From contig MU839081.1 of NCBI GenBank assembly GCA_030685235.1, positions 372,001 to 436,000 on the forward strand: DNA of 64,000 nt, written 5' to 3'. The stretch is from Copromyces sp. CBS 386.78. Its lineage: Eukaryota > Ascomycota > Sordariomycetes > Sordariales > Sordariaceae. A program made the position numbers and the translations under genes. Below, in pieces: positions 12,701-24,297 of the stretch; within the stretch, counting starts at the first letter, position 1, and each line of letters opens with the position of its first letter. The notes below the pieces were generated by a model. It worked only from the letters and a program-made list of their open reading frames with translations. It searched no databases and was not told where the DNA came from.

Positions 12701-15474
12701 TCAACCGCATGATCTTCCTTTTTCTCAATGGGTGTTTACCAGTCGAAGCTTTTGTCAAATTCAAAATTTCCCAAATGAAGTCGTACCACTGATATACACG
12801 TATGAGCTCATTTGATCGGAAGTTACAACTGAAGTAACTTATTCAAGTCTTTAACATGCATCCCTCTGTACACTAGAGATTTGGGTCCATGGTGTTGACT
12901 TTGATATGTGCATACCGAAGTGCAACAAGACTTGATACCCCTTTTGGCCTTCTGTAACCATCAACAAACAATAGACGCCTCCGGTCGGAAAACTTGCCTT
13001 TGTTGTCCATCTTCATTCTTCAAAGACATGAATGAAAACATGCCCACATCCCGAATCCCCAAAATAAAGGGTTAAGTCAAAGCCGACCCCGGCGACCAGG
13101 CCAACAATCAACAGGCCACCCCAAACATTGCCGGCGCTTGACAAGCACTAGTTTCACGACACTCCAAACTCCCACTTGGGTTAAGTGTCATCCTGGGAAA
13201 GGCGGTCACCGTCCGCTTCCCGCCTTCAGCAAATCGCATGTTGTTCACCACTTGCGATCGATCACCGTCGCCATCGGTCGGTCAGTTTGATATCCCCTTT
13301 CCCCTGCCGTTACGCCTGTCGCCTTCGGGGCTGGGTTGACGGCGGATGGTCGGCGAGCGGCGGCTGATGAGACAGGCTTCATCCTCCCTGCCCTCTCCTC
13401 CTCGCACTTCTCGACTTTTCACGATTCCGTCTTCGGATTTGACATTTGACAGGCACCTCCACCAACCTCATCGATACCCATACCCTGTCGTCTTTATCGT
13501 GGGGGGAGAACCTCGTCCTCACAAGGGACCCCTCTTTCTTTCTCCAACTCGGGCTCTGTATGTTTCTATCTATAGGTATCTTCAGTACCATGTCAAATCT
13601 GTCATTGATGCTATTATCGATCGAGTTAGCATGGCGGGCAAGCTCGGAGGCGGGGTTATGATGATTGATGTCCAACTCCGCTGTTGGGCTCAGTTGTAAG
13701 GAATATCCGTGTCTTTCCAAGTCTCTAGAAATTGAAGTCGAAAGACTGGAGATTCATGGCGGTGATGGTAATGTCCTCTCTCTCCCCTTTTCCCAATAGT
13801 GAACGCCGTCCAATCAAACATTGCGCGGATCTACAATACTTGCAACGTTATGTATACAGCTGAGCTTTTGTATGTGAATGTACATATGCATGTACAAAGG
13901 GCCACGCACCACATCACGATTCGGCCACCGCAACTGCACCGCAACGGCAACTGCAAATGCAAATGCAATCAACAGCCGACCGAACGGCGACGGACAATTG
14001 ACCGATACCGCTTTCGTGGTGAGTGGATGTGCTGAAAGAAAGCGTGGTTGAAGTTCCTGCTCCGCTCCGAGAACACTTGAGTGCACTCCACTCACCGAAA
14101 AGCTCTAGTTACCCCAAATCTCCATCCCCGTAGCATTAGCGTTTCGATAGTTGCATATTCCACCCAAACTCCAATGCAAAGATCAGGGGATGGATGGGCC
14201 CTCGAGAAAACCCTTCAAAATATTGAAAACCAGTGGCTGGTGTTGACCCCTGTTGGTGGTATTATAGTGATGTGGTAACGCCGAAAATTTCAATGTTCAC
14301 GATCCAATGTGCAGTACCAAAGTGGAAAAAGGGAAGTCATTCCCAATTCCGATTTCAGGGGTTCGGGCTTCAAATCTGATCTTGTTTTGTTGGGACGGCG
14401 ATTCCTGCCAAGGCTACCTACTTGGTTTTTAACAACGGCGAGGTTGACTTGACTTTCAACCTCATCTGCTTGCATACGCGGATAATATGCTATAGAGATC
14501 CTACAGTATTGCCATCTGAAATTGCGTTGCAACTTGCAAGATGACACCGCAGCCTCTCAGCCCCAAAGGATCAAACGTTTACGCTATCCGCGTAATCCAG
14601 AGGCTTCCAACTTGATTAGTGCTGACTGCTAACGGACTTTAACAAGTCGTTGTGGCTAAGAAGTCGTGAGTCGAATACTGCCCCTTGTAATTCCCTGGAC
14701 TGCTGGGTACGCGTATGGCTAGAGGCAAGTAAAAGGGCAGTGCAGTTGTTCCATGTAGAACCGACGAAGCTTTGGGTATGTACATAGCTATCGTGAAGGT
14801 TTACATCAAGTGTTTACATCAAATGGTGTGCCGCAAGCAGATGCCAAGATGCCCCTGAGACGGCAACGGGAGGATGAGAAGGCGGGGAGCCAACGACGAC
14901 GACAAGGGCGACAAACTTAACAATGGCGCCACCAACCAACTAGTGAACACACAAGGCAGAAACAAAGGGGGAACAAACTTGCCATTAATAGAATGGAGAG
15001 AAAAGGAAACAAACGGATACATCATGAATGAAGCTGGAGGTTCGAAAATGTCTTCCCTTGCATGGTAGTAGATACCGTTGGTTTGACTCAGCTAGGAATA
15101 ACCTCCTGAATGCTTTGATAATATATCCGCATTAACATGTCTAACCCTCTGGTATCATATCTCCCGTATCCCGAAAATCAAGTGGTGATATCGTCAAATC
15201 ATAAGCAAAGTCTTCATACCCATACGGAGGTGGCGGAATTATCATCAACCAGTCACGGAAACCCATCATGAAGCCAGAAGGAAGTGAGTAAGAGAAATCA
15301 TGAAAGCAAAACGCCCGCCGGTTATTCACGTTTGGTATAGTAAAACCCCGAAGAAGAAGAAGAGCCATACAACTGAGAAGGGCCCGCTTATCAAAAGCCT
15401 CAGAAAGACATGATTATAACATTATAAGAGAACCAACCGCCTGCCCAACCTATCCTCCAGAACAGAAAAAGGGA
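9774..15474. other. Long gene-free interval (5.7 kb)
   Basis: Lies between the 5' end of aur1 and the 3' end of the CaM kinase gene, both on the minus strand. Composition is normal, without RIP. All open frames are below about 150 codons, overlap in several frames, and look unlike protein families. It probably contains the aur1 promoter and leader and the kinase 3' region. The middle, about 10.5-14.8 kb, is unexplained. A TAGGTACCTA-type motif is present near 11490. A non-coding RNA or a small lineage-specific gene could be hidden here, but nothing in the sequence proves it. Confidence 0.5.
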
Positions 15475-16964
15475 TCATCGCTTAACACTAGTCCCGTTCC
15501 ACAGCCCCTTCCCAGTCTCGACAACCTTATTCTCGATACTGCCCGGCCGTAAAATACTCGGCACATCCGCACGCTGTGCATGTGCGTTCCCTTGGGAGGT
15601 AGTCTGGGTACTCCCATGCACCGGCACCGGCGGCGCTGACTCCGATGATGGTGTTGACGCATCCCTCATAAGGACATCGTCCCCATTTCTAGAGCTCCCT
15701 CCCTCCCCATTATTCTCCGGCTGCGTCCCATACCCGCTATCCTTGGTGACATTGCTGCTCGCCGTCGACACCATGCTAGCCTCCTTTCCGAGCGTTGCGC
15801 CGAGCGCTACTGCTAACCCGTCATCAACTCCTGGGCCTCCTACTGCCGGTACTGCCGCCGCCGCCGCCTTCTTCTTCGCCGCTGGCTCACGGCTCCTCCC
15901 ACCGTTCATCAACTGGCCCTCGCGAAGCTTGTTAATCGCGCGCACTGTATCGATAGCCGCATGCAGCGTCCTTCTCGCATTAAAGTTCTTCTTGACAGTC
16001 GGCAGCAGATTAGCGCCCTTGTCCGCGTTCCCGTCGGCCGCCCAGCCGGCGACGAAGGGGTGCTGCAGCGCCTCGTGGGCGGTCATGCGCTTGTCCGGGT
16101 CGATGGTCAGACATCTCCTGATGAAATCCTTGCCGCTGTCCGAGACGCCGCGCCAGTACTCGAGCGGGGTGAAGGAGTAATCGGCGTTGAGGATGGCTTG
16201 CATCTCCTCGAAGTCCGAGTCGCGGTCGAAGGGGGTGTAGCCGCACAGCAGGAAATAGGTGATTACTCCTAGAGCCCAGAGATCGACGGGTTTGCCGTGC
16301 CCCGACTTTTTGAAGATCTCGGGCGCCATGTAGCCGGGCGTGCCGCAGGTGGTGGTCAGCGCGTGGAATTGCTCCTCGTCCATGATCCGGCTGAGACCAA
16401 AGTCGGCGATCAGCAGGTCGGCGTTGTCCTCGGGCGTGCGGAAGAGCAGGTTCTCGGGCTTGAGGTCGCGGTGAACGATGCCGTGGTCGTGCAGGTAGGC
16501 GACGGCGGACAGGGTGGCGCGGATGAGGTCGGCGGCGTCGGATTCGTAGTATGATCCCTTGCGGCAGATGCGGTCGAAGAGCTCGCCGCCCAGGGCCAGG
16601 TCGGTGACGAGGTAGAGGTTGTTCATGGTCTCGAAGTAGTCGACTAGGGTCAGGATGTTTTGGTGGCCCATGGAGACCTTCTTGAGCACGGCGATTTCAT
16701 TGCGAACCTGTGGTTCTTCCGCGTTAGTGTATATACAGTGACAACTTGCGCATCGCTTCCACGACGATAAAAGATTGGAGGTGTACGTACCATGTGTTCC
16801 CGGCCGGCCATCAGGCGCTTGTTAATCACCTTGGCCGCATAGTAGCGACCGGTGTCAATGTGTACGCATTCCTTGACGACCGAGTATGAACCGGCGCCCA
16901 AAGTCTTGCCAACTTTGTATCGACACGGCTGCACTGCTGGTTGTTGACCGCTGGCAGCACTCAT
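15475..16964 (-). CDS. camk-1: Ca2+/calmodulin-dependent protein kinase
   Basis: Ser/Thr kinase activated by Ca2+/calmodulin; the Neurospora relative CAMK-1 has been linked to growth and to phosphorylation of the clock protein FRQ. Exons are 16964-16791 and 16707-15475, with an 83-bp intron (GTACGT, CTAAC branch, CAG), giving 468 residues. Kinase landmarks are a glycine loop GAGSYS at 23-28, the ATP lysine in AAKVI at 45, HRDLKPEN with Asp 139, DFG with Asp 160, and an activation loop TTTCGTPGYMAPE near 177-188 whose Thr residues are where an upstream kinase would act. Next to the kinase domain, residues about 293-318 (LLPTVKKNFNARR and on) look like the autoinhibitory and calmodulin-binding helix. 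The tail is Ala/Ser-rich and poorly conserved. Confidence 0.92.
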
Positions 16965-18246
16965 GGTCGCAAATGTTTAAAGGGCTTTGTTCGAGGGCGT
17001 CCCGCAGGGGTGAGCCGATCAACGCTGGTGGCCGCAACGGTGTCGTCGGGATCTGCTTGCTAGACTGTCGCAAGAAAGGGCAAACTCGATGGAGAGGTAT
17101 AGTTGTTCGAGTGGCTTTGTCGAATCAGCGGATGGCTCGAGGTACTGTACACGAAGGAAGTCGAGCGGGAGAAGATGCACCCGTACTATATGCGGTCACC
17201 GATATATCGCTGCGGAATGTCGGAAAGGTAGCAATCGGGCTGCCGTGGGCTGACCGTCGGATTCGTTCGCCAGGTAGTTCGAGACAAGCTAGGTAGGTAT
17301 GTAAGACAGGAGCCCTAGCAGACAAATCAATCCAAGGTTCGAGGTGTGACACGAAGAGGCTGCTCGCCCCAGGTTGTATTGTCTGTTGGTTGTTTCTGTC
17401 ACCGTAAGCCAACCGATCAGTCAGGATGATATGTAAACTACCTAGCGGGGGCTAGACCCCTCAATAACCAGTGGACGGGAAGGGGTCCAGTTAGACTACC
17501 TACCTAGAGGACGGTACCTTACCTACCTTTCACTTATCGATAGCGGTGGAGGCACACCGAGACTCGAGCCGGCCCTTCCTCGTCTGGCTTCCTCGTCCTC
17601 GTGATTCACGTATGCCCGTTGCCTTTTGCGCCGTTTGACAAAGAATTGAAAGTTAACCAAGTGTGTGGCTCATAATCATAAAAGGATCTTCGCTATACCT
17701 AGTATCTACAGAATTTGTGCAATGTGTTGTTGTTACCAGATTGTCTCATGTCTCTGCAGTCAGCCGCCCCCCGTAATGCCATTTCAGCTGCCCCGCATTT
17801 CTCCTTACATGGTGGGTATCTCCTGTGTCTTGGCACCGTCTTGTCAGGTCCCGTCCGGGGTCGGGACCGATCAGCCTCTCCACTTTTTTAGCAACAATGT
17901 TCCCCGTTCCGCCCGGAGAGATTTCCGCACCACCACCGGGCCCGTTCTCCGGAATTCCTTCACATCAATCATCGGCCTTGGCCGGAGCTATGAGCTCAAC
18001 ATTGATGCATCCACAGAACTCCATCCGTCGTTATTACCGTCCGCAAACCACATTGCCATCTCCCACCAACCACTACCTGAACGGAGCCCAGGTTGGCGAG
18101 AGGATACCTCTACTGCGGAATCGCTATACCATATATGCAAAAAAAAAATAACAAAGCATAGGTCCTAGCTCAGTTGGACAGCGGACGGCGCGTGGAAGCT
18201 GTGGGAATCATGCCAAAGACATTCCCTAGTCGCAGAAAGTCCCTGT
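16965..18246. other. Intergenic, kinase promoter and kre33 3' region
   Basis: Separates two minus-strand genes. It should hold the kinase promoter and leader (next to 16965) and the acetyltransferase 3' untranslated region (next to 18246). Between about 17280 and 17540 there are several ACCTACCTAG / TAGGTAGGTA motifs, the densest group in the window. No coding frame is convincing. Confidence 0.6.
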
Positions 18247-21200
18247 TCACTTCCTCTTGTCGTGCTTGGGTTTCTTTCCCTTCTTGTCGCCCTTACCCTT
18301 CTTTTCAGGCTTCTCCTCCTCATACACGGGCTCGGCCTTGCGCTTCTTGGTCTTGACACTGACAAGCGGGTTGACCTTTCCTTCCTTGGTAGCCTTGGCG
18401 ACCCGCTTCTCGGCCTCTCTCCACTCGGCATCACCTCCGTCGATCTCATACTGATCCAGGGGAAGGGAGTCAATGAGCTCTCTCTGCTTGGCCCTGATGG
18501 CCTTCATGGCCTGGTCTCCGCCCTCGGCGAGCTCGTCATCCAAGCTCTGGCCAAGGGGCACGAACTGGTTCTCAATGATCTCATCATCGTGCGCCGCAGA
18601 GGCGTCCTCAGTCGAGACGCCGATCTGCTGAGGCATCTCCTTGGCGATCGCACCCTCAACCAGCGAAGCAAGGTGCGTGCTGATCTTGCGCATGATCTTG
18701 ATGAAGATAGCCAGAAGCTGGGAGGAAGGAAGAGTGAGCTCTCCGGCAATCGCATCAATCTCCTTGCGCTGGAGACCGATAGCCAACAGAATAGCCTGCT
18801 GAAGACCACTGAGCTGGAGGTTCGACCTAATGCGGCCCTCGAAGAAGAGCTGCGCAATGCTGGGGATAAGATCGAGAACAACATGGTAATCAAGGAGGCC
18901 ATTTGCATAGCTCTCAAGACGCTTGTGGTCGAAGGGCGTCAGGAGCTTGTCCAACTCTGCCTTCTCCAGCGCTGTAGGCTCGTTGGAGGGGTCCAGCTTG
19001 GCGCCGGCACTGGCAGACTCCTCGATGGTCAACGCCAAGATGGCTGGGAACTCGCGGAACTTGTAAGACAGGAGAGAGAGGAAACGGCGGTGGAAGTCGT
19101 TGGCAAAAGCGCCCAGCCAGCTGGGGTCGGTGCCATCGCCAAGAGGGCGCAACATAACGCAAGTATGCTCGCCCGTCAAGTCGTTGGCAGTTTGCCTCAA
19201 GTAGACTGGAGCAAACTGAGCACGCTTCCAGAACTTGTGGAGCGGCTGGGTGAGGCCGTAACTGACACCAATGTACTCGAGAGGCTCAGGGCGACGCTCG
19301 GCGAGCTTGGCGAAAAGGGGCGGAAGCTCGTTCATATCGCGAACCTTGATATCGTCGAAAAGACTGGCGTTCGCAAGCTCAGCGTCCGTCACGCGGGGAG
19401 CGCTCTTGGGCACGATAGTGCCAGTCTCCTCGGAAAGGTTGGCGAACTTGCCCTCGTAGTAGTCGACAAGCAGCTGGAGCGCCCTCGAGCCGTAGCCCAT
19501 GGACACGTAGTCAGGGTTGGTAGCAATTCTGACAACGCGAGCACCGGAAAGCGAGGCGAACTCATCATCCTGGAACTGCTGGCTCACAAGCCAGGGGATC
19601 AAGTCACCAGCAGGCTGCGAGCCCCTGCTGAGACTGTTAAGAATGCTCTGCTTGCTAATCTTACCCTCGAGAGAGACCTGGATAACACACAAAGGCTCGG
19701 GCAACCTGCCCTCAACGATAGGAGCAGTAAGAACGAAGAGCTCGTGGGCTGGAGCATCACTCATAAGCTGCAGGTCGTTGGGCGAGTTCTTGTAGTGACT
19801 GGCTACATAAAGCGCAACCATCTGCTGGAGGAACTTTTCGGAAACAGGGTGGAAGGAGAAGAGGGTGTCGCGGTTGACGTGGAGTAGCTCGCACTGAGAG
19901 GGATCGGGGCATCCCTGAGTGTTGAGCTTAGACCTGGGCAGGGTGGCGTCCAAGCAGAGGAGAGTGTTCAACCACTTCTCAACCGGATCTCCCTGGGCGT
20001 AACGGATGGGCTCAGAAAGAGTGATCTCCTTGAGCGACCGACCACCAGTGAAAACGGTCTCTGTGTCCTTGGCCGCCTTGCCACTCGTCCTGTCGACCTC
20101 AACGGCGTCCTTAACACCGGCACCAGTCCTAGACTGCTCCCTAAGCTGCTTGATAAGCTTGAGGGAAAGCGAGCGGCCGGTACCTTCATAACCGCTGATG
20201 GTGGAGGCCATGAAGACGAGGTAAGGGCCCATGAGCTTCTTGACCAGGGGCAGAGGAATAGCAGCAGCTTCATCGATGACGAGCAGTTCAGCCTGGCCAA
20301 GAACATGGGCGTCCTGGGGGCGAATATACTGGATGGTCTGACGGTGGTTTCTGTGGATGTTGACTCTAACGATGGCCTTGTTGAATTCGGGGTTCGTCGA
20401 TTGGATGATGGAGTAGTCAGCATGATCCTTGTAGTCCAAAGCGTCGAATCCCTTGAAAACAAACTCGAACAAGGTCTTCAGGTTTTCTGGCGAAGGAGAG
20501 GTGATGAAGATGTTGCTATAACCGTAAGCGACGGCGGCCGCAATAGCAACACCCATAGCAGCGGATTTACCACGACCACGAGCCGCAGTCAGGGTAACTG
20601 TGTTGCGCAGAGTCTTCTCCGCAATAGCATCGACGAAGGTGAGTAGGGCCTTGGCCTGGTCAGTCGTACGGGCCAGCTGGACGAGCGAGCCGATGGGCTG
20701 AGTATCCGCAAGCGACTCCTTGATCTTGTCCAACTCCTTCTTTGCCGGATTGACCTCCTCGTCGTCGGTGGGGCGTGGTAGCGCCTTAACAGCCTTGCCG
20801 CCGGAAATGGGGAGAACGTTGAGCTCGTCGTCGACAACCAAGCAGGACTCGCAGCTGCCGAGAGAAAGGATGAAACGCTCGTTGAATCTCGCAACAACGT
20901 CGTCGTGGGCTTCGGTTCGGTATCTCGAGTGTACGTCCATGGAAAGGGTGTAAAGCTGCTTCAAGCTGTTCATGCCCTTCAAGAGCAGAATAACCAAGCC
21001 GCCACCTTCGACAGTTTCGATGGTGCGGGCCAGGATATTGGGTGTCATGGCCTCGAAATCTTGCAGAATGCACATGCCGTACGTGTTACCGAGAATCTTT
21101 TCGGTTTCCTTGTAGTAGACATATCGGATATCGTTGAGGGAGATGAAGAGTTCGAAAGGGTCCTCGGAGTTGGCCTCGCGAACGCCACGCTTGATTTCCT

Positions 21201-21846
21201 TCTTGATCTTGTTTTCGCGCTTCTTGCGATGACTTGTGAAACCGAGAAGCTTGCTCTTGTATGCCCAGAGAACGGACTTGTTATGCTTCATGTTCGCATT
21301 GGAGAGGATGTAGTAAACTGGAAAGCTGCACGTCAGCCATCATCGGTAGCTTGTCGGGAGAAGGTCGTCGCGATCGAGAACAGAGGGTCTGGGGGGGGGG
21401 GGGGGGGGGGAAACGAGTCGACATACGGTGGACAATGGCCACCTTGGAGTGGTCGCCGACAACGACGAATAAGCAACGCTTCTTAACCTGCATGCCATTG
21501 CGAATGACCCCGGGAATGCGNNNNNNNNNNGCCCGCCGGCCCGGCGCCGGCCCGCGCGGTGGGGGGCCCGCCCCCCGCGCCCCCCCCCCCCCCCGCCCCC
21601 GCCGCCCCCCCCCCCCCCCCCCCCCCACACGAGTCGACATACGGTGGACAATGGCCTCCTTGGAGTGGTCGCCGACAACGACGAAGAAGCTACGCTTCTT
21701 CTCCTGCATGCCATTGCGAATGAGCGCGGGAATGCGCGAATCACTGTAACAAAAGAAGACAATTGATTAGCTACAAGACAAATGGACGATGATACTCAGT
21801 ACATGAGGGACAGAAGACTGGAAACCTACATGACTTTTTGTGACAT
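18247..21846 (-). CDS. kre33: RNA cytidine acetyltransferase (Kre33/NAT10)
   Basis: Nucleolar ATP-dependent enzyme that makes N4-acetylcytidine in 18S rRNA and in tRNA and is needed for small-subunit maturation. Three exons fit: 21846-21830 (17 bp, MSQKVI), 21743-21643 and 21317-18247, giving 1,062 residues. Intron 1 is 86 bp (GTAGGT to TTACAG). Intron 2 runs from a GTATGT donor to TTTCCAG but is damaged in this assembly: it contains 10 Ns, long C/G runs and a second, imperfect copy of exon 2. The protein has the N-terminal RNGMQEKKRSFFVVVGD segment, a P-loop AARGRGKSAAMG near 284-295, a Walker-B-like DEAAAIP, a GNAT domain with SMGYGSRALQ, and a Lys-rich nucleolar tail. Family and frame are certain; the true length of intron 2 is not. 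Confidence 0.92.
21391..21642. other. Assembly gap with C/G homopolymers inside kre33 intron 2
   Basis: Starting from the left there is a run of about 20 G (about 21391-21410), then a copy of exon 2, then ten N at 21521-21530, then a G/C-only stretch ending in a very long C run (about 21567-21626), then the correct exon 2. The homopolymers and the repeated exon on both sides of the gap suggest that two contig ends covering the same place were joined without merging. Removing the duplicate would give an intron of about 109 bp from 21318, a normal length here. Confidence 0.8.
21427..21520 (-). repeat. Duplicated, error-bearing copy of kre33 exon 2
   Basis: This stretch repeats most of exon 2 (21643-21743) and its donor site with a few scattered base differences. 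Translated, it differs from the right copy at a handful of residues (E to V twice, SF to CL, L to V), and the right copy matches the NAT10 family better at those places. The copy stops exactly at the Ns. It is best read as a low-quality contig end, not a real alternative exon. Confidence 0.75.
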
Positions 21847-22319
21847 GATGAAGACTGGTGGCAGATCCGAACTGTCACGCTTGTCGAGAGGAGGAGCAAG
21901 AGAGACCCAGTTCCAACTCGAGACGGACTCGGGGCAGACAGCAGCGACCACCTCAGACAGTCGTAACGGCTGGCCATCAAGGGCCCAAAAAAATTATGCC
22001 CACCGAATTATTCTGCCGGGCGGTAAGGCCCCGCTGTCTACCAACCTTACCGCTTTCAGTCAAGCGTCAGGCGGCTCTCGCATGGACATGGGCAGCAAAA
22101 GGGTAACGCACGGATCACATACGTCAGGTACGGGGTCGGGCGGTGGTTGAGAAGTGATAACCGATAAGATTGGGTCTCATCCTCACCTCACCTGGACTAA
22201 ACTTGTTTGATCTCTTTTTGAGATCTCGGTTGATCTGCCACACATGTTGAGTAGGCTTTCGAAATATAGTTTCCATCCGTTCTGGCCACGCGACAAACCA
22301 ATATACCGTCGTCGTGACA
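21847..22319. other. Intergenic, kre33 promoter
   Basis: A 470-bp spacer between two minus-strand genes, holding the acetyltransferase promoter and leader and the 3' region of the peptidyl-tRNA hydrolase gene. No coding frame or RNA gene is evident. Confidence 0.6.
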
Positions 22320-23094
22320 CTAGTAGTCAGACCCTCCGCCCTTCCTGGACTGTTTCTTGGAGCTCAGGAACTTCTTCTCCTTTAGTCGAACCTCTGTTGC
22401 AGTTTTCTTTCTGTGAGTTCCTCCACTGTCAGAGACCTTCATCTCAAAATTATGCTCAAATGATGTGAAGGAAACATACAGTGCCTCATATTTACGTGCT
22501 TTGTCGGGACTCGACTCTGCGGGGACCGTCTTCGCGTATAAACCCATGAGCTCGTCATACAACTTTTGGTGGTTCGCGGCCTGGTTGGCACTTCTGCTGC
22601 GCTCGGTCTGTGCCTGTATGGTTATAGAGTCATTGCCCCTGGTATAGTATTTTGAGTTTCGAAGCTTGGCATGTAGGATCTTGGGAACGTGAGCCTGAAG
22701 TTTTGAGATGGGCCATGTTGTTGTTGCTTTCGTTTCTGTCCTACTCAGGGTTAACTTTGGATGGTCTACACCTGGCATGATACGATGGCAGCTAACTGAA
22801 GGAGGTGACGAACTTGTTTACATGCTGACCTCCGGGGCCGCTGGAGCGTGAAAAGGAGGTGTCACCTTGTGGAAGAGTGCTTGGCTGGAATGACTTGTGC
22901 CACCTGCGTGCTTCGGCTAGCTCATCCGGGTCAAACCCAGCGTCAAATGCTTGATGTCGAGCCAGCCTTTTAGTCACCATCACGGGGCTTGGGTTCAAGG
23001 CCCAAGCAGGGCGCAGGCGGGCCATGGGCGAGAGGCTGGCAAAGAGCCTCATCCTGATGTCGTTCATCCTGTCAGGGCAGCTATTCCTTTGCAT
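22320..23094 (-). CDS. Mitochondrial peptidyl-tRNA hydrolase, ICT1/Pth4 type
   Basis: A release-factor-like protein that frees peptides from stalled mitochondrial ribosomes. Exons are 23094-22814, 22740-22480 and 22410-22320 (introns of 73 and 69 bp), giving 210 residues. The GGQ motif sits in SSGPGGQHVNKTETKA near residues 84-99. The C-terminal tail is very basic (KKFLSSKKQSRKGGG), the ribosome-binding feature of this family. The N-terminus is Arg/Ala/Leu-rich with several Met, fitting a mitochondrial presequence; the first Met at 23094 is used, though a later one (residue 10 or 15) is possible. For intron 2 the distal acceptor was chosen because a CTGAC branch lies just upstream and the result aligns as YEALKKTATEVRLKEKKF; a nearer AG would add six residues. 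It could instead be the related C12orf65/Rso55 type, but the QHVNK context favours ICT1. Confidence 0.85.
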
Positions 23095-24297
23095 CTACAA
23101 CCTGGAGGAACCAAGCATTTACTGCATTAGCAGGCTCGATCTGCAAGTGGTGGTTTGTTATAGCACGCAGCCAGATGCAGCGGACATTTAAGACATGCAA
23201 ATGCCGGGAGCACAGCGCTAAACACAGGATCGAGAGCCCCACCATCCCCCACCATCACTGCAGTCCCCCTGTTGCTTTCATCGAGAAATTTCTTTGGATC
23301 AGCCTTGCAGAAGCCCCACTCTTTCAGAGATGCCAAGAGAGCTTCCACTTCTCTGTGGTGGTGTCCTCAACAGCACTTTCAGCCCGTCGACCCGTGCCGT
23401 CGGGCATTCAATCACCAGCTTCCTTTGATTCCGTCTGGCACCCCAATTCCTTCTGCCTTTTTTTTTCTTTTTTTTTCTTTGCAGATGCGCACGTCTTGAC
23501 TATCTCCGCATACTGCTGCTAGTCTGCCACTGCTTGTCAATTTTGGCTTGGCTTGTAACACATCTTTTATTTATTTTTGTCTACTCCTCTCATCCCTCCG
23601 TGTTGGCAGCTTCACCTTCAGCTCAGCTTGAGCTCGGTCTTTGCGATTGAACACTCCTCAACTTGGCAGTGTGGCCCTCATCCGCCACGTCCAGAAAAAA
23701 AAGCCAAAAAGTAAAACCTGGAAGAAGCTCCGTCCGCCGCTCTCCGCTTGTTCCTCCTCCACTCCCTCCGCCCCGCGAATTGCAATTGGAGAACGCGATC
23801 GGTTCTGGTTACCGTGACTTCTTTTCGCGGCCTTCTTCCACTTCCACTTCCACTTTAGTTGCAGCTCAGAGCAACTCTTCTTTCCCATCCCCCCCCTTCC
23901 CAGGCACATTGCGCATCACGCAGGTACATGCAGCTAGCTCGTTGCGAACTATTTACCTACCTCAACTTCCATCTCAAGTCCTCAACGTTGTCGCCCTTGC
24001 GGTGCTGCTCTCTCCAACCAAGCTCAACTCCACTAGCTCCTGTCTTCTCTCTCACTTCACTTTCAGTTCAGTTTGGTGATCTAGACGGAACCTTCAAACA
24101 GCGTTCCAAGGCCCAAACCGATTTGCCACATCCACCAGTCACAAGCTTGAACAACCGGCTCTGGCGACATTCTACTTCGGAAAACAAGACCTCCCGCGAT
24201 CCCGCTACTCTTAACTACTTCAGTCTTGTCATACATCACTTCTCACCACCCTCGCAACAAGACTCAGACTATCCTCAGACCCTCTTAATTCCACTTG
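23095..24297. other. Divergent promoter region
   Basis: Lies between the hydrolase gene (-) and the nab3-like gene (+). The right half is rich in pyrimidine and in CTC/TCC triplets, as in long fungal 5' leaders. A T-rich run is at about 23460-23480 and an A run near 23694. No coding frame is convincing. Confidence 0.55.

Noticed and set aside
15141..15368. 75-codon minus-strand frame after the CaM kinase
   Set aside because: ATG-started but short, unlike any family, and placed where the kinase 3' untranslated region should be.
18262..19887. 541-codon plus-strand frame opposite kre33
   Set aside because: Antisense shadow caused by codon bias; the minus-strand acetyltransferase is certain.
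21427..21520. Alternative or mutually exclusive exon of kre33
   Set aside because: Ends at the Ns, borders homopolymers and carries changes against family consensus; an unmerged contig end explains it better.
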